NCBI GenBank assembly: GCA_031213475.1
Contig: JARUPZ010000019.1
Coordinates: forward strand, 3,932,770-3,996,769
Direction: 5' to 3'
DNA: 64,000 nt
Source: Nereocystis luetkeana
Taxonomy: Eukaryota > Sar > Phaeophyceae > Laminariales > Laminariaceae
Positions 1 to 11,345 of the stretch are shown in pieces; position 1 is the stretch's first letter, and each line of letters starts with the position of its first letter. The translations under genes were made by a program, and so were the position numbers. The notes under the pieces are model-generated. The model had not been told where the DNA came from. It searched no databases and saw only the letters and a program-made list of their open reading frames with translations.

Positions 1-203
1 AGCTGCAGTACGGCAACACCCCGACGGGAGAGAGCACATTCCGAGCGAAGTGTTTATGGAAAGATGTTGACGAGATATTCCCAAAGCTACCATTGTGGTG
101 GTGTTGTGCTCCCCTTGTTTTAGAGAAACTCGGCTCTGAAATTCATCCCAGACACCATGGAGCTTTGTTATTTTGTCATCCTGCGTGTTCTATATACGAG
201 GTA

Positions 204-1340
204 CAAGGCGCTTCGCTCCGCGGGCGGCCTTCGCCGCCCGCTACGCTCGCTCAGGAAGGAAAACAGTACATGAAATTATGCGAAGCGAACAGAGATCGAC
301 GGTTGAGTTTAGTGTTTTCAAGGATCGTAATTTAATTGCAAACCGGCGACTTGATGATGCCAAGAGTCCTGCCGCCATGCTTCAAGAAAAAACAGCTCCG
401 ACGTCAGCTTGGATGCCACATATATATACGCTTCGCGTCGCGGATGTCGTACGTACGTACGTACATACACCCCAGGTAGGGTACTACTGCTGTCTGTACA
501 TATTTTCTTCTTTCGATATGCTCTATGTCTGTACTGTATGTACGAAGAAAGCGAAAGCACAGCACGGCACAGCAGCAAAAACAATGAAAATGAAACCGAA
601 AACTCGGAAAGGAAAAAAAATCCCTGTCCCCTCTCGTGTAATATTTTTCTGCCTGATTGGAACACCTTACACCCGGTCGAAAAGAAGAAAAGAAACAAAT
701 CGCACAGAAGAGCTTCTCTCTCAGCCTCGTACGCCGCCCGCCCCTCTCGCGACCACCTCGCTACCGATTCGGTCCGGGTAAAGCTTTTATCACTCTCTGC
801 CACAATCAGCCCCGTCGCCCGCCCCGCGTGAAGCCCGGTGCTCTCCGTGGCCGTCGTTCGCCAGCTCGATAACGTTGGTGTTCAAACTGCACACCTCCCT
901 CTTTCAACTTCAGCGTGGTCGCAAAAATAAGCACCGCTTGAATATTATCTTGCCTTCCCAAATGACCTTTATAAACTCGTACATACTCTATCAACAATCA
1001 TAAATCGAAGCCAGACAAAGCCCGTTCATGCATCCCTCGTGTCTCGAGGCACACGCGACGCCTAGGCACGAAAGCGGGGACCGCGCTCCTTGCAACCCCC
1101 CCTCTACCCGCCAGCACCCGCTGACACCCGCGACGGTGCCGGGTCCTCCCGCGATGCCGTGGTCGGAGAACACGCATGCACACAAAACGAAAGAAGAAAA
1201 AAGGAAGAAAGGACCGAGAAAACAAAGAACTGCTGGAAAGGTCCGGCAAGTAATGAAAGGAGGCGGTTTGGAAGTGGGAGCTCTGAGAGGCCAGGGATGC
1301 ACCAACCGAGCACGCTCAGGGGTTGTGATCTAAGTATGTA
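204..1340 (+). repeat. Dispersed repeat R1, copy 1
   Basis: First of three copies of an unclassified repeat; the others are on the opposite strand at 44191-45111 and 53089-54551. It starts near CAAGGCGCTTCGC, with a short GC-rich hairpin at about 214-243, and ends near AAGTATGTA. Long open frames occur on both strands but match no family I know, and they are broken by indels between the copies, so I do not treat them as genes. The ends are not inverted repeats. The copy inside the LTR element shows R1 moves as a discrete unit with a TA duplication. Class is unknown. Confidence 0.8.
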
Positions 1341-2040
1341 CCCTGGCAGTTCTATACAACAGCAGAACAGCATTAGTATACGGTGCAGAGTAGTACCGGT
1401 ATTTGGCCCATTAGGTATGATGGATGTTGACAAGTAGAAATACTTGTTTAATGTGAACACAACACATGAGACGGAACCGTCATCGGTCTTCGACGTTCGA
1501 GAGAACGAGTCAGTCAGTCTGAGCCAGTTGGCGTTTTCTTCGAGTTGTGCAGCGTTCTGGTATACAACAGAGAGTGTCAATAACACCGGCACGTCACATG
1601 AAACACGGGGAACTTTTATGTCAAATACCAAGCAAGCACAGCAGTACAGCAGACAGCAGAGTCTGTTATTAATAGATACATGGCGCACATTTATACTGAG
1701 GGCAGTCTACTCTGTGCGTTCTCGTTTACCGTGTCCAAAACACGACACCCCATCCCGCCTTTCGTAACGTATACCAGGTACCTGGTATGGCGTAGATTTT
1801 TTCTTCCTCATACTTCGTGTAAGGACTGAAGAACTATAACCCCCCCCCCCCGTAGTATTAATAGTACGCGCGATCGAAGTACCACACACATCTTTGGAAG
1901 ATGAGGTTCCTCGATCTCACAGCTGTTTTTTAAATATGCCATGGCGTGCACCGACGGTCGTGTGTGTTCGATGCTCGGAGCCGCAGGCAATGAAAGGATT
2001 CTCAAATATTCAGTGTTACCGGGTACCAGGTACCCGGTAC
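1341..2040. other. Intergenic, no gene recognised
   Basis: No coding signal, RNA gene or transposon end seen. It contains a C-run at 1841-1850 and three copies of the TACCWGGTA motif (1772, 1779, 2024). Confidence 0.5.
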
Positions 2041-3115
2041 CCTGGTATGTGTGTGTTCTTCACATTAAACCGTTCTTTCTACCCGTCGACATCCAGCACA
2101 ACCAGTGTCCGTGCCGATTCTTCAATCCTAGAAGAGATACAAGTTCTGTGCATGGTCACAAAGCTACGCCACAGAGATACTACGTTGCCAGTAAGTACAG
2201 CAGTGGGCAATGCAATATCATGTCATCATACTAGATACGACAGGCACGACATAAACATTCTATGAAACAGAGAAACGAAAGGAAACAATCAAAGAGAAAA
2301 CGAAAACAAAGAAGACAAATCGAAAGAGAAAAATAAAAAAATGAATAGAAAAAACAATCTGTCGTACCCCCCCCGCGCAGGCGAGGTGGCCAACACTTGA
2401 AAAAGTACGAGCTGGGAAAAAAAAAGAAAAAAGAAAAAAGAAAAAAGAAAACACCACCACTTTTTTTCTTTTTTTTCTTGCTCATCCCATTTATTATGTT
2501 CGCCCATCTTCTTCTCTCTCTCCTTCCAACTCGTTACTCAGATCCGGGGTCACATAGCAGGCTCTTCTCCCCCCTTCCCGCTACGGTATGTGCCTTCATT
2601 TTTTATCGCGAGAAGATTTCAGCTTTTTCTTCCCTCGTCGACTTGCATCGAATTGTGCCTACCCACGCTGCAAGGCGCTCTCAACGATTGAATCCTTTTG
2701 ATTTTGATTTTTGCAAATAAAGTCGAAGTCCGACCCACCTGGGGCTCGAACCCAGGACTCAAACACAAGTAGAATTCGAGGTTAACCACTTGAGCCACCG
2801 GGGCGACCGGCCTGCTTGTAAACAGAGGAAGACAAAGAACCAAGGAAAAAATAACAAAGGGAAAATATCAGGCAGACCAAAGTCTAAAGCCCCCTCCAGG
2901 TGGTGGCAGCAGTTTGTGGTACGAGTAGTATATCCAGGTTCTCCCTGCTAATCCGCCTGGTACCTTGCTACCCAGACTGCCGTCTCCGCCCTGCGTTCGT
3001 CAACTCTCTCCAGCCCCTTATCGTCAGACAACACGCAACGAGCAGGGCAGGTTCGTCATCCAACCACGCCACACGACTCCTTCAGTACGGCTTATCAATC
3101 AGATACCAGTAGCCC
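2041..3115 (-). mobile_element. Non-LTR retrotransposon 3' region, copy 1
   Basis: This matches the segment lying downstream of the reverse transcriptase reading frame in the LINE copies at 4133-6205 and 7232-10095, so it is a 5'-truncated copy lacking the RT. Shared landmarks are the block near 2050-2160, the purine-rich tract at 2260-2400, the C-run near 2370 and the block at 2890-3100. A tRNA-derived SINE has landed inside it at about 2458-2815; the other copies lack that segment. Confidence 0.7.
2458..2815 (-). mobile_element. tRNA-derived SINE
   Basis: Read on the - strand, the element begins with a tRNA-like head at about 2815-2735. It has an A-box-like TGGCTCAAGTGG and a perfect T arm and B box (CTGGG, loop TTCGAGC, CCCAG). 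The acceptor strands do not pair, so this is a tRNA-derived head and not a working tRNA gene. A body follows, then an A-rich tail (poly-T on + at 2461-2480). The segment is missing from the equivalent place in the other LINE copies, which supports insertion. Related body sequence recurs at 62595-62850 and around 52895-52945, and a related tRNA-like head at 7150-7070. Confidence 0.7.
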
Positions 3116-3180
3116 AATAGCTGCAATACAGCAGTATTTTTTATTTTTTTACAGCATGTTCGCGTATAATATCAATATTA

Positions 3181-3279
3181 CGGGGGACCATAGTTAATAG
3201 GACCTGTGGTATACGTAAAAACCTATATATTTAACCATTTCTACCAACAATATTTGGTCCTATTAACTATGGTCCCCCG
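3181..3279. mobile_element. Foldback MITE, family F1
   Basis: A 99-bp hairpin element. The arms start CGGGGGACCATAGTTAATAG and end with the reverse complement, GGTCCCCCG, and TA lies on both sides. Relatives are at 10687-10767 and 31667-31775. TA flanks and near-complete arm pairing fit a Tc1/mariner-type non-autonomous element. Confidence 0.8.
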
Positions 3280-3281
3280 TA

Positions 3282-4130
3282 ATAGTAATACTTAATCTAC
3301 CGTTCGTAGCGCTACATGAGTACACCATGAGTGATGCCCTGCGGGTACTCACTTGCTTCCTGGTGCCGTGGTGAAAAGTGACGCCTGAAGCAGTACGTCG
3401 CAGGTGCTGCTGCCGGGGTCAGCAGTGAAGTGCAGCGGCGTATGGTACGTACGTACTGCAGATGGTACCCAGGCAGTTCGTACGAAGCCGTTTTCTTCGA
3501 CCCTCGGGTTGTCTTGATTATTGACGAGACTTTGAATACATACAGCAGTAGTAGAACAGTCAGTCAGTAGAGCCAATCCGAGTAGTATGGTATACACAAC
3601 ACGGACCTGGTGTGTCGCCAACATTCTATGATGATGTTCTACCATCAGCTCACTTCTCTGAAATCCTGCGTGTGGTTACAAAAAAAGGCTGTAACAAAGT
3701 GAACGCATCTCGATGGGAGAAAACGAACGAGTATGCGATGCGCACGGCAGTATCATACCAGTCCGCAAGGGAAACGGTACTAACGAGCTGTGGGGTGTAC
3801 CAGCCCCCTATCACTCGTAACAAAATAATACCAGGACCATAGCCATGGTATTGTATGTTCACTCGAAAAAAAGAAAGAAGGAAAAGGAGAAGGAGAAAAA
3901 AAGTCTATATACTCGTATATATACGGCGTCCGTTGTGTCGAAAAAATAGTGACGAATATGGCATCGGTCACAATGAGGTGGGGGGTCAGCTATAGCGGTG
4001 TCCCCGAGCTATGATATGTACGTACAAGGCAAGCATGGATGGCACTATGTACGGCAAGCATGACATTTATTGCGGGGGAGCGTAGCAGTAATCAGTACCG
4101 GGTACCAGTACCAAACACGGCTTGTAAACA
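3282..4130. other. Intergenic, no gene recognised
   Basis: No supported gene. Short repetitive motifs (GTACGTAC, CAGCAGTA) are scattered through it. The open frames on both strands are short and have no recognisable domain. Confidence 0.5.
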
Positions 4131-4132
4131 TA

Positions 4133-6205
4133 TGTGTGTTCTTCACATTAAACCGTTCTTTCTACCCGTCGACATCCAGCACAACCAGTGTCCGTGCCGA
4201 TTCTTCAATCCTAAAAGAGATACAAGTTCTGTGGTCACAAAGCTACGCCACAGAGATACTACGTTGCCACGTGTGCAGTGTGTGTGTGTGTGTGTGTTCT
4301 TCACATTAAACCGTTCTTTCTACCCGTCGACATCCAGCACAACCAGTGTCCGTGCCGATTCTTCCATCCTAGAAGAGATACAAGTTCTGTGGTCACAAAT
4401 GCACTGCAGTGGGCAATGCAAAGCCATGTCATCATACTAGATACGACAGGCACGACATACGCAATCTATGAAATAGTGAAACGAAAAGAAACAATCAAAG
4501 AGAAAACAAAAACAAGGTAGACAAATCGAAAAAGAAAAAGAAGAAAAAAGAAAGCAAAATCTAAGAGAAACAATCTGTCGTGCCCCCCCCCCCGCAGGCG
4601 AGGTGGCCAACACTTGAAAAAGAACGAGCTGGAAAAAGAAGAAATAACAAAAAACACCACTGCTTGTGAACAGAATAAGACAAAGAACCAAGGAAAAAAG
4701 TAACAAGGAAAAATAACAAAGAGGAAATAACAGGCAGACCAAAGCCCAAAGCACCTTCCAGGTGGCGGCAGCAGCTTGTGGTACGAGTAGTATAGCCAGG
4801 TTCTCCCTGCTAATCCGCCTGGTACCTTGCTACCCAGACTGCCGTCTCCGCCCTGCGTTCGTCAACTCTGTCCAGCCCCTTGGCGTCAGACAATACGAGC
4901 CGAGCAGAGCAGGTTCGTCTTCCAACCACGCCACACGGCTCCTTGAGTACGGCTTATCAATCAGAAAAGGAAGAGGAAGAGAAAAAATAATATGAAAATC
5001 ACGGAGAGTCAGCGCAAGAAAAGAAAAAAAAGAAAAGAAGAGAAGACAAGGGAAGACCACGTTCGAACCAGCTGCACCGGTTGGTAGCACTAGTAGTATG
5101 GTCATGTTCTACTTCCTAGTCGACTTGGTGCCTTGCTACCCTGTCTGCCATCTCCTTCCTACTTTCGTCTACCGCCGTTTCCCTTCTACTCCTCCTGTTC
5201 CCCCCCCTCTCCGCATTCCCTCGGTCGGGCTTTCTGCCACTTCTCCTGTTGCCCCATCCCCCCCCCGTTCCCTTGGGCACCATCCACGGCGGATGCGCGG
5301 CGCTGCCTACTCATCTCAGCCTCAGCCTCGTGCCACCTCACCATGAACCGTTCGGCTGCTTCAAGGATCCCCCGGTACCACTTCCCCACCTTTTTGGCTG
5401 CAGTGGACCACAACGCGGTCTCAACTCCAAACACCAAGGGGGCAACTTCCGTTGACCCTTCGGTGGCTCGGAACTCCCTAAGGTCTTCGACTATGCATCT
5501 ATGCCAAGTCTTACACTGTCCGCCTGGTCTCGGGTTCTCCCCACCAGCTATCGTCCCGAACATTACCCGATTGGGTAATCGCTCCTTGCTTTGCCGTGCC
5601 ACGCCCCCCGCAAAGAAGAGCCGCCGTTTACGAATGGTCGTTTCGATGCTCTCGCAACGTGTCATCTTGAGGGCCTTCGCGTACGAGAGGGTGGCATGGT
5701 CAGTATGAAGTCGGCGCTGGAAGCCAATGACTCGCAACAGGACTTGGTGGTGAGCCGTTCGAAGCTTGGCAAAGTGTTCCGCTCTGAGGGTCCACGTCAC
5801 ACACCCGTACAGCAGGGTCTCAATCACCTCGGCCTTCAGCATTCGGACTTTAAGGCTAAGGGGGGCGGTCGTCCTATCATACAACTCCGGGCCGAACCGT
5901 TTGAGGCATGCTCGCATGAGGCGGATCCGTCGGTCGATTTCGAGCGAGAGGTCAGCGTTTTCGTGGATAACGCCGCCTAGGTATAAGAACTGGGTCGTCT
6001 GCTTATACCTCTGACCTGCCGCTTCGATGACGAGCGGTGGTGCGAGGGTTGTCCGGTCTGGTGTTTGTAGGACCATTGTCTCAGTCTTCTTTTCCGACAC
6101 CGTGAGGCCTGCTGCTTCGAAGACAGTCACGATGACTGTCATCATTTTTGCGAGCCCTTCAGCCGACTTCGAGACAATTCCTGCATCGTCGGCGTACAAC
6201 ATGCC
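4133..6205 (-). mobile_element. 5'-truncated non-LTR retrotransposon, copy 2
   Basis: A LINE fragment on the - strand. The coding part (6202-5186) is the C-terminal half of a reverse transcriptase polyprotein, starting at the YADD catalytic box. Its 3' region runs down to about 4133. The 5' end is cut just upstream of the YADD box, as usual for incomplete target-primed reverse transcription. At the 3' end a segment is present twice in direct orientation, at 4133-4275 and 4297-4400, separated by a TG microsatellite at about 4276-4296. Two other copies lie at 2041-3115 and 7232-10095. Confidence 0.75.
5186..6202 (-). pseudogene. Non-LTR reverse transcriptase, C-terminal fragment
   Basis: A 338-residue open frame beginning MLYADDAGIV, the palm-domain motif C with two catalytic Asp of a LINE reverse transcriptase. 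Typical downstream blocks follow: a YLGG box near residue 75, the thumb region containing LLYGCVTWTL, and a basic C-terminal region with RKRRLFFAGGVAR. The fingers, the first half of the palm and the endonuclease are missing because the element is 5'-truncated, so the protein cannot be active. The copy at 9178-10080 is nearly identical in translation, pointing to fairly recent activity of the family. Confidence 0.8.
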
Positions 6206-6680
6206 CCATATGAATAGGGGGGGTATGTGGTGTTAGCGTCTATCGTGGGTTCGATTACTGTTGCTTCCGCCGGATAGCGCCGTATCACTGCACGCTTCCA
6301 CCAGAATAGACGACCGATTAGTCCGTAAAGACTACATGGGTAAGCCACACGTGCCGGTGTGTTTTCGTCTCTATCGTGCCTCTATGAGGGCTTTTTGGCC
6401 CGGTATATGCCAGGAGACGATGACCGATCGATGCTATTGCAGCATGTGAGGGTACCAAGAAACCGCTGTAGTCCCGCTCTCGCCCATCCCAGCGCGGCTA
6501 TCATTGGTTATTCTACGAGAGAGGAGGCGACGTTTGCGAGCGCAGCCCAGCATGGAAGATTGCTTCCATGAAGACAAACCAAACCCGGAGAATGCGTCAT
6601 GAAGACTACAACACAAACCTGGCTAAGATCATTTTACAAACGTACCTGCTACGTACAGATTATATACAATAATGTGTTTT
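6206..6680. other. Intergenic, no gene recognised
   Basis: Lies just beyond the 5' truncation point of LINE copy 2. No domain, RNA or repeat structure seen. Confidence 0.45.
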
Positions 6681-6800
6681 GTCGATTTTTTTTCCTTCTT
6701 GTTTCTTTCGATTTTTCCCTCTTTTATAGAATGTGCATGCCGTGTCTGTCGTATCCAGTACGTTGGCATGGCATTGCACTACAGCAGTACGTCTACTCTG
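6680..6800 (+). mobile_element. LINE 3'-region fragment, opposite orientation
   Basis: The reverse complement of this stretch resembles the part of the LINE 3' region at about 4405-4500 (the pyrimidine-rich tract, then the GTATC and ATGGCATTGCA blocks). It is a short, diverged copy in the + orientation. Confidence 0.45.
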
Positions 6801-6859
6801 CTTACTGCATACCAGGTAGCATTTTTTTTTTTTTTTTAATCATCGCTTTTACTTTCCAC

Positions 6860-7150
6860 CCTAACTCGTAGGAGGTTTTACCCTCAACAAACTTCTGGAC
6901 AAGCCGTGGTCACAGGTGTCTACCCTTCTCCCCCCAGGTACGTGCCTTTATTTTTTGTCGCGCTTAGGGTTCAGCATTCCCACTGCTCGTCGGTTTTCAT
7001 CGAATGTAGCTAACTCACGCTCTCGCGCTTTCCGCTTATCAATATTCTTATGCAAGAAAAAGCCCCGAGCTTGCGCTTGGTGAGGCTTGAACCCACGAAA
7101 TTGATCTTGACAGGCGCGCGGACCACCCACCAAGCCACCGGGGACGCCAG
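6860..7150 (-). mobile_element. tRNA-derived SINE, second copy
   Basis: On the - strand the head at about 7150-7070 has an A-box-like GGTGGCTTGGTGG and a B box GGGTTCAAGCC. The body down to about 6860 has blocks in common with the SINE at 2458-2815 (a TTTTTTGTCGCG block and a conserved CGTCGGTTTTCATCGAATG-like block). It is diverged, so this is an old copy or a sister subfamily. Confidence 0.55.
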
Positions 7151-8352
7151 TGGAGCGTCGTATTCAAAAGTTTTGTGACCACAGCACCTTGTACGAAGTA
7201 TCTTTCTATTCGTAATATTAGATAATACTGGTAGGATTGAAGAATCGGCACGGACACTGGTTGTGCTAGATGTCCCTAAACCGTTCCTTCTACCCGTCGA
7301 CATCCAGCACAACCAGTGTCCGTGCCGATTCTTCAATCCTAGAAGAGATACTGGCTGTACAAGTTATGTGGTCACAAAGCTACGCCACAGAGAAACTACG
7401 TTGCCACGTACCTGGTACCAGGTATGCAGTAAGCACACCAGTGGGCAATGCAATGCCATGTCATGATACTAATAATAGATACGATAGGCACGGCATACAC
7501 GTTCTATGAAATAGAGAAACGAAAGGAAACAATCAAAGATAAAATAAAAATAAAGAACACAAATCGAAAGAGAGAAGGAAAAAAATGAAAGCAAAAACTA
7601 GTCGAAACAATCTGTCGTGCCCCCCCCCCCGCAGGCGAGGTGGCCAACACTTGAAAAAGAACGAGCTGGAAAAAAAGGAAAAAATAACAAAAACACCACT
7701 GCTTGTAAGCAGAGTAAGACAAAGAACCAAGAAAAAAATAACAAAGGGAATAACAGGCAGACCAAAGCCCAAAGCACCCTCCAGGTGGTGGCAGCAGTTT
7801 GTGGTACGAGTAGTATAGCCAGGTTATCCCTGCTAATCCGCCTGGTACCTTGCTACCCAGACTGCCGTATCCGCCCTTCGTTCGTCAACTATGCCCAGCC
7901 CCTTGGCGTCAGACAATACGAAACGAGCAGAGCAGGTTCGTCATCCAACCACGCCACACGACTCCTTCAATACGGGTTATCGATCGAAAAAGGAAGAGAA
8001 ATAAAAAAATGAAAATTACGGAGAATCAGCGCAAGACAGAAAAAAAAAGAAAAAAAAAGAGAAGACAAGGGAAGACCACGTTCGGACCAGCTGCACCAGT
8101 TGGTGGCACTATTAGTAGTAGTATAGTCATGTTCTACTTCCTAGTCAGCCTGGTGCCTCGCTACCCTGTGTGCCATCTCCTTCCAACTTTCGTCTACCGC
8201 GGTTTCCCTTCTACTCCTCCTGTTCCCCCCCCTCTCCACATTCCCTTGGTCGGGTTTTCTGCCACTTCTCCTGTTGCCCCCCCCCCCGCCCCCATTCCCT
8301 TGGACACCATCCACGGCGGATGCGCGGCGCTGCCTACTCATCTCAGCCTCAG

Positions 8353-9203
8353 GCTGGGTCTTATGCATTTTTTTTTGAGTGATTGAAAAAGGCAGGAAGT
8401 CGGATTTTCCTACGGCAAAAAGCCACACCAGGTCGGTGCGCCATGTGCCGTCTTATCGTGATTTTGGTTTTATTTCATGGGAGAACTAAAAAACAGAACA
8501 TAACCGACATTTTGAACTCCACGTGGACCACGACACGAACGAGGGTCGCTCACGCCGGGTTGAGCGATCAACCTTCACCACCAGCTCCTCGGGGGAAGCA
8601 GCGGAATGTGGAACCCCCTGGGGAGCTGCGCAAGGGGTTTGCTAGTCGCTGGACCAGCAAGGAGCTCTCGCCCTCGCGGAGCATGAGCTGCTTGCGGCGG
8701 TCGTAGTCGGGAAAAAAGCGTTAGATTGTTTTGATACTGCTGCTGTAGTCTCTTCCTATTCGTTTCCAAAGTTGTTTTGCCTAGAGCAGCTGCAGTTGGG
8801 CGGCCGCAAGGGACACGATGGTAGCCAAGGTACTGATGCCCTCCCTCTCCGTGGTGGCCGATGCACAAGTGTTGGAGCCCAGCTGTGTACAAGCGTAACC
8901 AAGCATGTAGCGTCGTGACCCGTCATGAACCCAGTCTATAATCTAGACAAAATTGTATAATGCCACCGAGGTCTTGTGCAAAGCCAAATTTGATCACTTT
9001 CAGAGTTGATCAGAAAAGGCTGCCAAAAAAAATCATTTCATGGAATTTCAGGAGTGGTGAAATCTCGGAGGAACATATTTTCCACCAAACAGGCCCCATA
9101 AGACGTGATTTTGATAAAAATCTGATCAGATATGGGACCAGATACCCCGAAGCCTCCGTAAACAGTCATATAATCACCTAAAAAATTTTTGCATAAGATC
9201 CGG
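8353..9203. mobile_element. 851-bp TIR element inserted in LINE copy 3
   Basis: Comparison with the uninterrupted copy near 5320-5340 shows the insertion exactly. CCTCAG is present once there, and here it flanks the insert on both sides (8347-8352 and 9204-9209), giving a 6-bp target duplication. The ends are imperfect inverted repeats sharing TCTTATGCA followed by a T/A-rich tract and GTGATT. No transposase is visible in the interior, so the element is non-autonomous. Its superfamily cannot be decided from these ends alone. Confidence 0.7.
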
Positions 9204-10080
9204 CCTCAGCCTCGTGCCACCTGACCATGAACCGTTCGGTTGCTTCAAGGATCCCCCGGTACCACTTCCCCGCCTTTTTGGCTGCAGTGGACCACAACGC
9301 GGTCTCAACTCCAAACACCAAGGGGGCAACTTCCGTTGACCCTTCGGTGGCTCGGAACTCCCTAAGGTCTTCGACTATGCATCTATGCCAAGTCTTACAC
9401 TGTCCGCCTGGTCTCGGGTTCCCCCCACCAGCTATCGTCCCGAGCATTACCCGACCGGGTAATCGCTCCTTGCTTTGCCGTGCCACGCCCCCCGCAAAGA
9501 AGAGCCGCCGTTTACGAATGGTCGTTTCGATGCTCTCGCAACGTGTCATCTTGAGGGCCTTCGCGTACGAGAGGGTGGAATGGTCAGTACGAAGTCGGCG
9601 CTGGAAGCCAATGACTCGCAACAGGACTTGGTGGTGAGCCGTTCGAAGCTTGGCAAAGTGTTCCGCTCTGAGGGTCCACGTCACACGCCCGTACAGCAGG
9701 GTCTCAATCACCTCGGCCTTCAGCATTCGGACTTTAAGACTAAGGGGGGCGGTCGTCCTATCATACAACTCCGGGCCGAACCGTTTGAGGCATGCTCGCA
9801 TGAGGCGGATCCGTCGGTTGATTCCGAGCGAGAGGTCAGCGTTTTCGTGGATAACGCCGCCTAGGTATAAGAACTGGGTCGTCTGCTTATACCTCTGGCC
9901 TGCCGCTTCGATGACGAGCAGTGGTGCGAGGGTTGTCTGATCTGGTGCTTGTAGGAGTATTGTCTCAGTCTTCTTTTCCGACACCGTGAGGCCTGCTGCT
10001 TCGAAGACAGTCACGATGACTGTCATCATTTTCGCGAGCCCTTCAGCCGACTTCGAGACAAATCCTGCATCATCGACGTA
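9204..10080 (-). pseudogene. Non-LTR reverse transcriptase fragment, copy 3
   Basis: The open frame from about 10029 on the - strand matches the RT fragment at 5186-6202 almost residue for residue, including SLKVRMLKAEVIETLLYG and the basic RKRRLFFAGG block. The YADD box just upstream (about 10080-10060) is damaged: the Ala is changed, reading approximately YVDD. The frame leaves the RT sequence and runs into the inserted element at 9203, so the C-terminus is lost. Confidence 0.75.
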
Positions 10081-10345
10081 CTACATACCCCATACAGCCC
10101 TTCGCACGCACGCCGACGGCTCCTGCTTCTCTTCTGAGTTGGACCAAATCCCTTACGTGTGAAGAACACACACACATATGCGAGTCGAAGTCCATGTGTT
10201 TTTTGCTGAAGCTCCCCAAGAGACGAACGAACGCACTATATACCTGGTACGACTTTTCGCATCACATACCGCTCTCAGGATGTATACCTGGTGTATATTA
10301 TATATCAGGATGCGTATACGATATATAAGGGGTGTTTACACCCTA

Positions 10346-10441
10346 ATCCTTTCAGGACCGCAGTTCTGTTCAGGGGAAAAACTACTTAAGATTGGTTTGT
10401 CCCCAAAACGAGACTGCAGTTTTGCCCTATTGTAAAAGGGT
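10346..10441. mobile_element. TIR-only MITE of the 58-60 kb Tc1-type element
   Basis: A 96-bp foldback flanked by TA on both sides. The left arm contains AGGACCGCAGTTCTG. The right arm, read inverted, contains ACTGCAGTCTCGTTTTGGGG. These arms match the terminal inverted repeats of the transposon at 58256-60277, so the MITE is little more than the two transposon ends joined. Confidence 0.7.
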
Positions 10442-10686
10442 TATAATCTGAAGACGAAGCGGCCCTGACATTTCCGTCGAAAGTGGTATATACTTAACGT
10501 ATACCAGGTATATATAGTACAGTAAAAAGCGCGTTGAGTTTTCGCACAGGGGTGTGATCGTTTTTTCCAGCTCGACTTTTTTGCAGAAACGGGAAGGTTT
10601 TGCCGAATACCGAACAAAAAGGCGTTTTCGGAAAGAGATCTGGTCGAGAGGGATCCTTCCGAAAATGAAACTTTCGACTTCTATTT

Positions 10687-10767
10687 CGGGGGACCATAGT
10701 AAAGTAAAAATACCGAAATACATGGGGTTTTGTGTGTACCGTAGGTCCTATTTAACATGGTCCCCCG
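10687..10767. mobile_element. Foldback MITE, family F1, short copy
   Basis: An 81-bp copy with the same CGGGGGACCATAGT ends as 3181-3279. The loop differs, and the left TA flank is lost. Confidence 0.7.
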
Positions 10768-11014
10768 TAATAGCACCCTCACCGTTGTCGGGAAAACGAG
10801 CAGCGCTGAAAAACGATCGCACCCCCCCCGTGCGAAGTCGACCCTGTTTGCTACGGGTACGTACTCAAGTTTGCTATTTCTGTAAACGTACCGTTAGAAA
10901 GACGCCCCAGCTGCGAGATCGCGCATGTTGGTCGAAACTCATACCTACTACCCGGTCGCATGATATGTTGCTAGGTTGCGTGTGATACTTCAATCAAAGC
11001 GCGTGTGTTCATTC

Positions 11015-11345
11015 ACATTGTACGTTTTTTTTCTACCGGTCGACATCCAGCACAACCAGTGTCTGTGCCGATCCTTCAAATCCTATTATTAAGAGATATT
11101 CAAGCTGTACGTGGCCACCAACTTACGACACCGAGGTACTACATCGTTATGCATGCAGTACCTGGTGAAGCAGATTAGACAGTTTGCAATCCATGTTCAT
11201 CGTACTGAATACGGCAGGCACGGCCTGCACACTATACAAAAGAGAGGAAACTCGTAAGAAACAAAGGAAAACAAGTTGGAAGGAATAATAAGAGAAAAAT
11301 ACGGGAAAGTATCGCCCCCCCCAGAAGATGTGGCAGGTGGCAGAC
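11015..11345 (-). mobile_element. Degenerate LINE 3'-region copy
   Basis: Contains GTCGACATCCAGCACAACC and later blocks of the LINE 3' region in the same order as 4133-4620, with many substitutions and indels. Confidence 0.6.

Larger units (their letters stand above)
7232..10095 (-). mobile_element. Non-LTR retrotransposon, copy 3, interrupted
   Basis: Same LINE family as 4133-6205, again 5'-truncated near the YADD box (about 10080). An 851-bp TIR element sits inside it at 8353-9203, splitting the coding region from the 3' region. At the far 3' end two arms of about 42 bp (7232-7273 and 7300-7342) are inverted repeats of each other, so a piece of the 3' region is duplicated head to head; the corresponding piece in copy 2 is duplicated head to tail. 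Confidence 0.75.

Noticed and set aside
318-803. 161-codon - strand frame in R1
   Set aside because: Frame is not maintained in the other two R1 copies, there is no domain, and the opposite strand is equally open.
1104-1688. 194-codon - strand frame with hydrophobic stretches
   Set aside because: It spans the R1 boundary at 1340, so it joins repeat and unrelated flank; it cannot be an old gene.
2735-2815. Possible tRNA gene on the - strand
   Set aside because: T arm is good but acceptor strands do not pair, and it continues into a body with an A-rich tail: a SINE head.
10577-10985. Open frame 10554-10985 as a gene
   Set aside because: It crosses the F1 MITE at 10687-10767 and has no domain.
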